Positions 1 through 6,382 of a stretch of 35,417 nucleotides of DNA are shown here, piece after piece (position 1 is the first letter of the stretch; each line of letters begins with the position of its first letter). Origin of the DNA: JBMOLL01 sp049325415 (GTDB taxonomy: Bacteria; Bacteroidota; Bacteroidia; Bacteroidales; GCA-2748055); assembly GCA_049325415.1 (NCBI GenBank), contig JBMOLL010000121.1, forward strand, positions 1 through 35,417, given 5' to 3'. The position numbers and the translations under genes were made by a program. The notes under the pieces are model-generated. The model was not told where the DNA came from. It saw only the letters and a list, made by a program, of their open reading frames with translations, and did no database searches.

Positions 1-414
1 CGAAGGGATATAAAGCACCCTCAGTTCAACTTTATCCATTCCGTGTATTCCGGAGTGCAGGTAGGAAAAAAGGCCGTGGTACCATCTGCGGGGCATGCAG
101 GAAATGTCGATCAGGATTTTCAGGTTTCTTTTTTCCGGACTGCCGATTACCGGATGGAAATCGGGTATATCACTCTGGGAATAAGTAAAGATGCTGAATT
201 TATTTTCGGTAAAATAGCGATCATTTTCCGGACGTGAAAATTCCTTTGTGTTTTCTCTGTATGCAAATACAACTTTCCTTGCAGGACTTTCTCCAAGCAT
301 CCGTGCAATTACGGTGGCCCGGCTTTCGAAAGATGATGCGCTTATAAACAGATCGGGTTCAAATCCCAGCAGAGGATTGGCTGTTTCGACATGAGAGATT
401 ACAGATAGTTCCAT
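1..414 (-). CDS. Unrecognised protein, N-terminal part (runs off window)
   Basis: An open frame of 138 codons runs from an ATG at 412-414 on the minus strand to the window edge without a stop; the C-terminus lies outside. The translation begins MELSVISHVETANPLLGF and contains ISASSFESRA near residue 24 and an alternating hydrophobic strand followed by LIDISCMPRRW around residue 100. Strand-turn-helix pattern with an acidic D-I-S after a hydrophobic strand suggests a Rossmann-like alpha/beta fold (inference). There is no signal peptide or membrane segment in the visible part. It lies 56 nt downstream of the serine hydrolase stop; a 7/8 match to TAnnTTTG at 432-439 (minus) would start RNA about 9 nt before the ATG, so it may have its own promoter. 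I do not recognise the family and assign no function. Confidence 0.7.
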   Translation of the reverse strand, partial: MELSVISHVETANPLLGFEPDLFISASSFESRATVIARMLGESPARKVVFAYRENTKEFSRPENDRYFTENKFSIFTYSQSDIPDFHPVIGSPEKRNLKILIDISCMPRRWYHGLFSYLHSGIHGMDKVELRVLYIPS

Positions 415-431
415 CTGAAATGAATAGACCG

Positions 432-439
432 TAAATATA
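432..439 (-). promoter_or_regulatory. Possible -7 element before the unrecognised gene
   Basis: Minus-strand TATATTTA matches the Bacteroidota -7 consensus TAnnTTTG in 7 of 8 positions (last G is A). Using the spacing seen at rnpB, the start point would be near 423, giving a leader of about 9 nt. No convincing -33 TTTG is present, so this is tentative. Confidence 0.3.
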
Positions 440-470
440 GCAGCAAAAAAGAGAAAAGCAGGGTGAACGC

Positions 471-1805
471 TTATAAAACTTTCGGATTGGCGCTCATTAA
501 AAGAGAAAGGTCGTCGCCTGCTTTTTTTTCCGGTATGAAAAGATCAATCCCCGGCCATTGCCTGACGCTGTTCACCGCCTTGAACATCATGGAGGAAACA
601 TAGCGGTGGATATGCGATTGCCTGGTGGTGGTCGTATTGAGCAGGATGACCCAGTTGGTACCGTCGTGTTGACGGACAATCATAGCGGCAGAGCCCTCGA
701 GATAACCCGTGCGCCACCAGGTTCCGTTGAAATCGCTGCCCCTCCAGCCGAAGAGTCCCTTGCCTGATAATTCGGGATTGGTCATGATCTCCAGGTCCTC
801 CGGTCTGAGGATATCAGGCTGGATGTTAAAGGCATCCACAGCGGTAATGAATTTTGCCAGTTCGGGAGCAGAGGCCACCCATCCTCCTGCCGGACCAAGC
901 AGTTCCATATTATTCCCGCCGTAATAGGCCGGAACCATTTGTCCGGATCCGTTGATGGAATAGGTCCTGGTGGTTTTCCCCTCATTATAGTAGTGTACTT
1001 CATTCCTGTATTTCTCATGGTAGAAGGAATGGCCCAGGTGCATGTCGTGTATACCCACGGGTTTCAGGATATGCATCACCACATAGTCCTGGTAGGGCAT
1101 TCCGCTTTTCTTTTCAATGATTTTCCCGAGTATGACATAGCCAAGGTTGCTGTAAGAATACTTTTTACCGGGGTCGCTGGACAGTTTAGCCGACAGTGCG
1201 TAGGCGAGGACCTGGTCGAAAGAAGCCGGAGGCGGGACTTTCAGTTTCCTAGCAATGTAAAGAGAGTTAAAGACGGGATCACCGTTTCTCCTTGACCATC
1301 CGGCAGTGTGATTAAGCAGGTGTTTTACCTCAATATCTTCATACCTGGGGTCGCGATAATTCAGGAAGCAGGAATCGTTAAGGATTCCGCCGGGACCAAA
1401 GACTTTTTCATCGAGGCTGAGGAGGCCCTCTTCCTTCAATTTCATAACTGCCACGGCCGTAATCAGTTTTGACACTGAAGCCAGCCGGAACAAATGCCCG
1501 GGTTTGACCTGTTCCTGTTTTTCCACATTGGCAAAACCAAAACCTTTGGCATAGACCAGTTTTTCATCCCGGGTGACTGCCACGCTGGCACCCTTTATTT
1601 TATATTTTTCAAGAAAGGCTGATACGGCTTCATCGATTACCTTCGTCGATTCGTAATCGGAATAGTAATTTTCCAGGACGAGTGAAAACGGTACTTCCTC
1701 CCCTGAGGACAGAGATGGATAGCCTTTATCAGAAAAGGTAAAAGCCATTTCTGCAAAGAAAAAAAATCCGACCAGCAAAGTCAATATCAATAATCGTTTC
1801 AACAT
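471..1805 (-). CDS. Exported serine hydrolase, beta-lactamase/PBP4* fold
   Basis: 444 residues. The N-terminus (MLKRLLILTLLVGFFFFAEM) is a signal peptide or membrane anchor, so the enzyme acts in the periplasm or at the inner membrane. The beta-lactamase-like (class C / AmpH / EstB type) motifs are in order: SVSK (SxxK nucleophile and general base) in FRLASVSKLITAVAVMKL, YSN (YxN) in YSYSNLGYVILGKII, and RTG in WWRTGYLEGSA in the place of KTG/HTG. The surrounding signature (GLLSLDEKV, LLNHTAGW) is typical of this family. Members include D-aminopeptidases, DD-peptidase-like enzymes and esterases; the substrate cannot be read from sequence and this need not confer antibiotic resistance. The ATG at 1803-1805 is followed directly by the signal sequence. 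It is divergent from nothing close: an 880-nt gap lies upstream. Confidence 0.88.
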   Translation of the reverse strand: MLKRLLILTLLVGFFFFAEMAFTFSDKGYPSLSSGEEVPFSLVLENYYSDYESTKVIDEAVSAFLEKYKIKGASVAVTRDEKLVYAKGFGFANVEKQEQVKPGHLFRLASVSKLITAVAVMKLKEEGLLSLDEKVFGPGGILNDSCFLNYRDPRYEDIEVKHLLNHTAGWSRRNGDPVFNSLYIARKLKVPPPASFDQVLAYALSAKLSSDPGKKYSYSNLGYVILGKIIEKKSGMPYQDYVVMHILKPVGIHDMHLGHSFYHEKYRNEVHYYNEGKTTRTYSINGSGQMVPAYYGGNNMELLGPAGGWVASAPELAKFITAVDAFNIQPDILRPEDLEIMTNPELSGKGLFGWRGSDFNGTWWRTGYLEGSAAMIVRQHDGTNWVILLNTTTTRQSHIHRYVSSMMFKAVNSVRQWPGIDLFIPEKKAGDDLSLLMSANPKVL

Positions 1806-2086
1806 TTCCCCCTTCTGAAATCAGTAAAAAACCGGTCTTACATGAATAAAACTACATCATATAACAGCCCGGAACGAAAAAAGATCCATTAGGATATTAA
1901 CCGCCGGCTGTGAATAACTATTACATACAGTAAAACAAGCTTTTACGTTTGAAAAAAAATCGTGCGAATATAGGCATATTCTAAATATCATGCAACTCTT
2001 CGCACCGGAATTTAACGCTTTGCCCTGTAAAGTGTGCAGTTTGACTCAGCAAAAAAGGGATTTATAAAAAGACGGGGAGGCAGAAA

Positions 2087-2122
2087 GCAAAAATGGGAGA
2101 CAGATCATCTCTATCTCCCATT
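2087..2122 (-). terminator. Intrinsic terminator ending the candidate RNA
   Basis: On the minus strand a 9-bp perfect stem AATGGGAGA/TCTCCCATT (arms at 2114-2122 and 2092-2100) is followed at once by TTTGCTTT, giving a U-rich tail. The reverse direction has no T-run, so it works for minus-strand transcription. Confidence 0.65.
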
Positions 2123-2232
2123 CCACCCTTCGGACTGCCTTAACAATCCGATGATGCCAGGTTACTGTTATTCCGGCCGGTTCGAGGAGTAAACCCCTCT
2201 CCCCCATTTACCGGTTATACCGGTCTGTTTAC

Positions 2233-2355
2233 CTACCTCCGAGAGGTAGAGCACAGCATCCTTCCGACCATCACCACTGTGTTTTCAGGCAACTGCAGTG
2301 TGGATGTCAGCCTTGCCGGCAGCTTTTTACGGCTACACGGACGTGGCTCAGTCAT
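2233..2355 (-). CDS. Small ORF of 40 codons inside the structured block
   Basis: ATG at 2353-2355, TAG at 2233-2235. The product begins MTEPRPCSRKKLPARL and ends GRMLCSTSRR: short, basic, with three cysteines and no signal peptide. It lies wholly within the structured region and its 3' end forms part of a hairpin, so it may be a chance frame inside an RNA gene. It is listed because a small conserved protein or leader peptide cannot be excluded. No function is proposed. Confidence 0.15.
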   Translation of the reverse strand: MTEPRPCSRKKLPARLTSTLQLPENTVVMVGRMLCSTSRR

Positions 2356-2430
2356 ACGGACCGGACCCCGGGGAACCGTTGTCCGGAGGAGCAGTTACCT
2401 TGCCTGTTCGCTGCTCCCGATCCTGTTCTA

Positions 2431-2457
2431 TTCACCATAAAACTGGTTTATGGTGAA
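2431..2457. repeat. Perfect 11-bp inverted repeat
   Basis: TTCACCATAAA (2431-2441), 5-nt loop, TTTATGGTGAA (2447-2457). Neither side has a T-run, so it is not a classical terminator. It sits at the 5' border of the candidate minus-strand RNA and could be a 5' stabilising hairpin or a protein-binding site. Confidence 0.6.
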
Positions 2458-2550
2458 CTGAATAAACATTTAAAGAACTCGGATGGCCTTTTATCGCTCA
2501 CCTGGTAGAGTAAAATTAAGCCACAGATACATCCGTACCAAAAAAAAATG

Positions 2551-2619
2551 CCTGTAGAAATTCACAAGAGATTAACTGTACTTATTAACAAATAGTTAAT
2601 AAAATTGATACTCTACAGG
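2551..2619. repeat. Nested inverted repeats in AT-rich spacer
   Basis: Outer arms CCTGTAGA (2551-2558) and TCTACAGG (2612-2619); inner arms ATTAACT (2571-2577) and AGTTAAT (2594-2600). Both sets are perfect. Together they could fold into an extended cruciform or RNA hairpin 5' of the candidate RNA or 3' of the SRAP gene. No role is evident. Confidence 0.5.
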
Positions 2620-2685
2620 GCAGCAATAAAGGGGTATCCGGGAAGGGTGACCATGTTTATTAACAAGGTGGTTAAAAACGCCGGC

Positions 2686-3411
2686 TTAAAACAGGCTACC
2701 GGGCGTATAGTGTTCAACCCTTTGAATCACCTCGGGGTTGTATGGATCTGACTTATTACCAAGCAGTCGGGGTGAAACTGTCCAGGCGTCCATTTCCTCT
2801 TCCGGGTAAGGAAGCAGGAGTTGTTTTGCCTTTTCGGCGGGAAGCAGGGGATCAATCCAGACCCGGTCTTTTCCCGGGGGAAGGATCACGGGCATTCTCT
2901 GTCCGCTGTTGTGGATCTTTTCCATGAGCGGATTGGCGGAGGTGGTAACGATGGAAAAAGTGGTATAGACCTTCTGGTCGGCCGGATTCATCCAGCGGTC
3001 GCAGAGTCCGGCGAGGGCCATGGGGCCTCCTTCCCGCAGTGTGATGAACCAGGGTGTTTTTTTTCCGGCCACATGCTGCCATTCAAAGAAACCGCCGGTG
3101 ATGACCAGGCAGCGGTTCATTTCCAGGGGTGTTTTGAAGGAACTTTTCCGCTCAAGGGATTCGGCCCTGGCGTTATAGGTTCCTTTCCTGATCTCTTCAG
3201 CCTGGTCCATGTCGCGGCACCACGAAGGGATGAGTCCCCATTGCATCAGGCTGATCCTGCCCGGATCGGTGCCGGGGATGACCGGGACCAGGGGATTTGC
3301 GAAGGCCTGAAGGTAAAAACGAAAATCATAATCCTTCAGTGCACCGGCATCCACTTCAAAGCGGCTGGTAATGGTTTCCCTGGGCAGATGCATGGCGATT
3401 GTGAAGCACAT
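2686..3411 (-). CDS. SRAP-domain abasic-site DNA-protein crosslink protein (YedK/HMCES family)
   Basis: 241 residues, the usual size for bacterial SRAP proteins. After removal of Met1 the catalytic Cys2 (MCFTIAMH) forms a thiazolidine crosslink with abasic sites in single-stranded DNA, protecting the lesion (family knowledge). The other active-site residues are visible: Asn80 in GTYNARAES, Glu110 in GGFFEW, and His167 in KIHNSGQRMPVIL. The ATG at 3409-3411 is fixed because Cys must be residue 2. It is divergent from the Lon-domain gene, and the damage-tolerance cassette begins about 1.5 kb away; SRAP genes are known to associate with SOS genes. An imperfect -7 (TATTTTTA, 3436-3443 minus) precedes it. 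Confidence 0.93.
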   Translation of the reverse strand: MCFTIAMHLPRETITSRFEVDAGALKDYDFRFYLQAFANPLVPVIPGTDPGRISLMQWGLIPSWCRDMDQAEEIRKGTYNARAESLERKSSFKTPLEMNRCLVITGGFFEWQHVAGKKTPWFITLREGGPMALAGLCDRWMNPADQKVYTTFSIVTTSANPLMEKIHNSGQRMPVILPPGKDRVWIDPLLPAEKAKQLLLPYPEEEMDAWTVSPRLLGNKSDPYNPEVIQRVEHYTPGSLF

Positions 3412-3435
3412 GTGGCACGTAATTTGAAACTTTTG

Positions 3436-3443
3436 TAAAAATA
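3436..3443 (-). promoter_or_regulatory. Possible -7 element of the SRAP gene
   Basis: Minus-strand TATTTTTA is a 7/8 match to TAnnTTTG, placing the start point near 3427, 16 nt before the ATG. A 13-bp near-palindrome GGTATTAATTACC (3445-3457) lies just upstream. No -33 TTTG at proper spacing. Confidence 0.3.
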
Positions 3444-3518
3444 GGTATTAATTACCGATGCAGTCTTAAACAAAGCAAATAGTTTGTTTGTTAACATGAG
3501 GTCAGATACAAGCGGACA

Positions 3519-4118
3519 ATGGCTTATAAAGAAATGAAACCGTTTTTTCCACTGAGTGTATTCCTCCTTCCCGGAGAGGATATCCCTCTGCGTATTTTCG
3601 AACCGAGATATCTGCAGCTTATTGAGGAGTCGAAACAGGAGGGCTATACCTTTGTCATTCCTTATCTGAAGGATGATGACATCACCTCGACCGGTTGTGA
3701 GGTGAAGCTCCGCCAGGTTGTGGCAGAGACCACGCAAGGTAAAAAGGTGATTACTGTGGAATCGGTCAGCCTGGTACGGATCATCAGTTTCAGCAAAAAG
3801 GCTGAGGGAAAGCTTTACCCGGCCGGTGTTGTGGAGCGTATAGCACCATTCGGGGGGATTTCCAACAGGGAACTCATGCAGCTTGTCATTCATTACACGG
3901 ATGAATATGACCAGCATTTCCTTGAGGAGGCCGATGAAAGCAACCTGTGTTTGCTGGATATTGCCCGGGCTCTGAACCTCTCTTCCGATGACAAGTATGA
4001 ACTGATCAACCTGGAGGATGTCCGCCTGATGGAAAAGTTCCTTATCAATCAGATGCACTATCTGATGCTGATCAGAAAGCAGGAGCAGCTCCTGGGGAAC
4101 GATTTCGGGCTTAACTAA
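3519..4118 (+). CDS. Stand-alone Lon N-terminal (substrate-binding) domain protein
   Basis: 199 residues, made up almost entirely of a Lon N-domain: PFFPLSVFLLPGEDIPLRIF and EPRYLQLIEE near the start are the hallmark of the PUA-like Lon_substr_bdg fold, and a helical C-terminal half follows (DDKYELINLEDVRLMEKFLI). There is no AAA+ ATPase or Ser-Lys protease domain, so it is not a protease. Homologues are widespread small cytoplasmic proteins of unclear role. It starts at ATG 3519. It is divergent from the SRAP gene across a 107-nt spacer and convergent with the XRE-S24 repressor (40 nt apart), with no obvious terminator between them. Confidence 0.88.
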   Translation: MAYKEMKPFFPLSVFLLPGEDIPLRIFEPRYLQLIEESKQEGYTFVIPYLKDDDITSTGCEVKLRQVVAETTQGKKVITVESVSLVRIISFSKKAEGKLYPAGVVERIAPFGGISNRELMQLVIHYTDEYDQHFLEEADESNLCLLDIARALNLSSDDKYELINLEDVRLMEKFLINQMHYLMLIRKQEQLLGNDFGLN

Positions 4119-4158
4119 GTAAGACCCTGTACTGTTATTTTAACTCCAAAGACCATTT

Positions 4159-4962
4159 TCAGTTTTCAGGGAGCCGGGATTTAAGCCGGTCGATATCCTG
4201 TTTCAGGGTAGCCACGGTGCGGACGAGCTGGTTTTCCGGGATCACCGGTTCGGGCAGTTCATGGCTGATGTAATGAACGAATTTCCAGATCTCTTTGATC
4301 TCACTTACGGGAATATCGAAGGGTTCGTAGAGCGGGTTCAGGGAGTAGCAGACCAGTTTGCCTTCCTTTTCGATCAGATTTTCCACGATCTTGAAAACAA
4401 CACCTTCGTTCAGGGTAAGAATTACGCAGGCTTCACCCGTTTTCACGCTCTGCCAGTCCTGCAGGTAGGCACCCGTGACCCAGGCTTTATCGGGAATGGG
4501 CAACATGGAATCCCCGTTTAGCTGGAAGGTTCTGTATTTCCGGTTTTTTGAAAGAAAAGGAAGGTTAAATACGGGCAGTTCGCTGATGAATTCAGGATCG
4601 GCGAAGCCCCGTGTATAGCCTGCACGGGCCTTTTCGTTCACCAGTTCAATATTTTCTTCATTATCACTGTTAACCGTGGAGGCCAGTATTCTCAGATTAC
4701 TTCCCCTGAGGTAGACATCTTCTCCCTGTTCAAGTTGCCTGAGCTGACTTTCAGACAGGGCAGAGAGGTCGACGCGTACCAGCGTATCGACAGCCACCCT
4801 GTAATAATCGGAAAACTTCAGCAGGACATCAATACCCGGCTGGGCCACCTGGTTCTCATACCCGCTGAGTGTCGGTCGCTTGATGCCGAGGGCAAAGGCT
4901 ACATCGTCCTGAGTCCTGTTCCTGCGCTTGCGCAGGATCCTGATGTTGGAATGGAAATACAT
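4159..4962 (-). CDS. LexA-like transcriptional repressor (XRE HTH plus S24 self-cleaving domain)
   Basis: 267 residues from the ATG at 4960-4962. Residues 4-60 are an XRE helix-turn-helix (LRKRRNRTQDDVAFALGI, LSGYENQVAQPGI). Residues 110-240 are an S24/LexA peptidase domain with all hallmarks: Ala114-Gly115 cleavage site in KARAGYTRGF, Ser152 in LNGDSMLP, Lys191 in VVFKIV. Spacing matches LexA/CI repressors, so RecA-stimulated self-cleavage is expected. The C-terminus ends in a heptad-like segment (TLKQDIDRLKSRL). An in-frame ATG at 4998 would add 12 residues lying before the conserved HTH start; I prefer 4962. It is divergent from the Y-family polymerase; paired operators lie between them, indicating autoregulation and control of the polymerases. 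Confidence 0.9.
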   Translation of the reverse strand: MYFHSNIRILRKRRNRTQDDVAFALGIKRPTLSGYENQVAQPGIDVLLKFSDYYRVAVDTLVRVDLSALSESQLRQLEQGEDVYLRGSNLRILASTVNSDNEENIELVNEKARAGYTRGFADPEFISELPVFNLPFLSKNRKYRTFQLNGDSMLPIPDKAWVTGAYLQDWQSVKTGEACVILTLNEGVVFKIVENLIEKEGKLVCYSLNPLYEPFDIPVSEIKEIWKFVHYISHELPEPVIPENQLVRTVATLKQDIDRLKSRLPEN

Positions 4963-5002
4963 CGTTAAAAATTTAAAATTGTATTGACTCGCGATCAAAT
5001 AA

Positions 5003-5042
5003 TGATTATATTGTAATCATTAATATGATTAAAAACTAATCA
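5003..5042. promoter_or_regulatory. Twin operator TGATTA-N5-TAATCA (x2)
   Basis: Four half-sites alternate in orientation: TGATTA 5003-5008, TAATCA 5014-5019, TGATTA 5026-5031, TAATCA 5037-5042. They form two identical 17-bp dyads with 5-nt spacers, centres 23 bp apart (about two helical turns). The first is embedded in a longer perfect repeat with 8-bp arms (5001-5021). They lie between the divergent repressor and polymerase genes. The dyad arrangement fits two dimers of the XRE-S24 repressor binding one DNA face (inference). Confidence 0.75.
5031..5038 (-). promoter_or_regulatory. Possible -7 element of the repressor gene, inside operator 2
   Basis: Minus-strand TAGTTTTT is a 7/8 match to TAnnTTTG and overlaps the right-hand operator dyad, so bound repressor would block it. 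The predicted start point is near 5022, between the two dyads. Confidence 0.3.
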
Positions 5043-5119
5043 AATATATAATCTAAACCCGAAACGTCCAAATTTTCAGCAAAGAAAAGTGTCGTTTAGG
5101 AGAAAAAAGTGGTGAAGGA

Positions 5120-6382
5120 ATGGAGCGCTGTGTTGTGCATATGGATATGGACACCTTTTTTGTGTCGGTAGAACGGCTTATCAACAGCAGCCTGAACGGG
5201 AAGCCGGTGATCATCGGGGGGGTATCGGACCGGGCGGTAGTGGCGAGTTGCAGTTATGAGGCGAGGAAGTACGGGGTACATTCGGCGATGCCGATGAAAC
5301 TGGCCCGTTCGCTTTGCAGTGAGGCGGTGGTGATCAGGGGGGATATGGAGTTGTACAGCAAGTATTCGCACACGGTGACGGATATTATTGCTTCCCGTGC
5401 TCCCGTGTATGAAAAGGCGTCGATTGACGAGCATTACCTGGACATCACGGGGATGGACCGTTTTTTCGGTTGCATGCAGTGGAGTCATGAGTTGCGGCAG
5501 GAGATCATGAAGGAAACGGGACTGCCTATTTCGCTTGGTTTATCGGTAAACAAGACCGTATCGAAGATTGCGACGGGCGAGGCCAAGCCCAACGGGGAGA
5601 TTGAGGTTCCCGGGGGCTTTGTGAACGGTTTTCTTTCTCCCCTTTCGGTGCGCAAGATCCCGATGATCGGTCCGCAGACCTATCACCTGCTTCGTTCGAT
5701 GGGGATCTCGACCATCGGGACCCTGAGCATGATCCCGGAGGAGATGATGCAGAGTCTTCTGGGGAAGAACGGGCTGGTGATCTGGAAAAAGGCCAATGGT
5801 ATAGATCCCACCCCGGTGATGCAGTATTCGGAGCAGAAGTCGATGGGCAGTGAGCGCACCTTTGAACGGGACACGATGGATATTAACGGGATACATGCCC
5901 TTCTGCTCGGGATGACGGAAAAGCTTTGTTACCAGTTGCGGAAGGAGGAGAAGCTGACTTCCGTGGTGACGGTCAGGATCCGCTATTCGAATTTTGACAC
6001 GCATACCCTGCAGAAGCGGGTTCCTTACACCTCTTTTGATCATGTGCTGATCCCCGTGGTGAATGAGCTTTTCACCCGGCTGTATCAGCGACGGATGATG
6101 ATCCGGCTGGTCGGGGTCCGTTTCTCGGGCCTTGTCAGGGGGGTACAGCAACTCGATCTTTTCGAGGACCGTTCGGAGATGGTTAAGCTCTACCTGGCGG
6201 TTGACGGACTGCGGCATCGTTTCGGTGCCCGTGCGGTGCGGAGGGCCAGCGGCATGCAGATGCATGAACTGGAGGCCCGGAATGAGCAGCAGGAGCAACA
6301 GGAGGCAGGTGTCGATCCGATGAGCCGGCAGCAGATCGACAATCTGAAGAACAGGCGCTGGCGTTACTGGAACCAGGGATAA
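5120..6382 (+). CDS. Y-family translesion DNA polymerase (DinB/UmuC type)
   Basis: 420 residues. The catalytic acidic residues are intact: HMDMDTFF (Asp9, Asp11) and SIDEHYLD (Asp103, Glu104), so it should be an active lesion-bypass polymerase, unlike ImuB proteins that lost these residues. The palm, fingers and HhH thumb (IPMIGPQTYHLLRSMGI) precede a little-finger domain. QLDLF at residues 344-348 matches the beta-clamp-binding pentapeptide; the segment after it (LYLAVDGLRHRFGARAV) resembles the tail that follows the clamp motif in UmuC/ImuB rather than a DinB ending, and a Gln-rich tail completes the protein. Its stop overlaps the dnaE-like start in TAATG, indicating translational coupling. 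It is divergent from the LexA-like repressor and probably controlled by it. Confidence 0.9.
   Translation: MERCVVHMDMDTFFVSVERLINSSLNGKPVIIGGVSDRAVVASCSYEARKYGVHSAMPMKLARSLCSEAVVIRGDMELYSKYSHTVTDIIASRAPVYEKASIDEHYLDITGMDRFFGCMQWSHELRQEIMKETGLPISLGLSVNKTVSKIATGEAKPNGEIEVPGGFVNGFLSPLSVRKIPMIGPQTYHLLRSMGISTIGTLSMIPEEMMQSLLGKNGLVIWKKANGIDPTPVMQYSEQKSMGSERTFERDTMDINGIHALLLGMTEKLCYQLRKEEKLTSVVTVRIRYSNFDTHTLQKRVPYTSFDHVLIPVVNELFTRLYQRRMMIRLVGVRFSGLVRGVQQLDLFEDRSEMVKLYLAVDGLRHRFGARAVRRASGMQMHELEARNEQQEQQEAGVDPMSRQQIDNLKNRRWRYWNQG

Larger units (their letters stand above)
2085..2460 (-). ncRNA. Candidate structured non-coding RNA (class unknown)
   Basis: A GC-rich island of about 375 nt in AT-rich flanks, without a long ORF. 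Read on the minus strand it shows a succession of hairpins: TTCACCATAAA/TTTATGGTGAA (2431-2457), GGAGCAG/CTGCTCC around 2390-2417, CCGGAC/GTCCGG around 2361-2388, CACTG/CAGTG around 2275-2303, CTACCTC/GAGGTAG around 2233-2250, ACCGGT/ACCGGT around 2209-2223, TCGGA/TCCGA around 2130-2152, then an intrinsic terminator at 2092-2122. A terminator at one end and dense local pairing fix the strand as probably minus. It lacks the tmRNA tag and tRNA-like ends, the RNase P core (found elsewhere in the window) and any riboswitch consensus I know. Possible identities are a 6S-like or lineage-specific regulatory RNA, or a leader carrying the 40-codon ORF at 2233-2355. Confidence 0.45.
1806..2685. other. 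Gene-free gap of 880 nt with structured block
   Basis: No convincing protein gene is present on either strand. The left part (1806-2084) is AT-rich; it contains an inverted repeat GTGCGAA/TTCGCAC (1962-1968 and 1999-2005) with a 30-nt loop and no clear -7 element for the serine hydrolase. The middle (about 2085-2460) is GC-rich with many hairpins and is described separately as a candidate RNA. The right part (2461-2685) is AT-rich again and holds nested inverted repeats at 2551-2619. Confidence 0.7.

Noticed and set aside
43..237. A 64-codon plus-strand frame
   Set aside because: It is antisense to the 138-codon minus frame, whose translation looks like a folded protein; the plus frame has no start signal or recognisable pattern.
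2431..2457. Terminator at the 11-bp inverted repeat
   Set aside because: No T-run follows in either direction.
2085..2460. tmRNA (ssrA)
   Set aside because: The size fits, but no tag frame ending in Ala-Leu-Ala-Ala, no tRNA-like ends and no resume codon are seen on either strand.
4119..4158. Terminator between the Lon-domain gene and the repressor
   Set aside because: The 40 nt hold no stable stem with a T-run.
4963..4998. Longer repressor start at ATG 4998
   Set aside because: The added 12 residues precede the canonical start of the HTH domain and have no recognisable pattern; kept only as an alternative.
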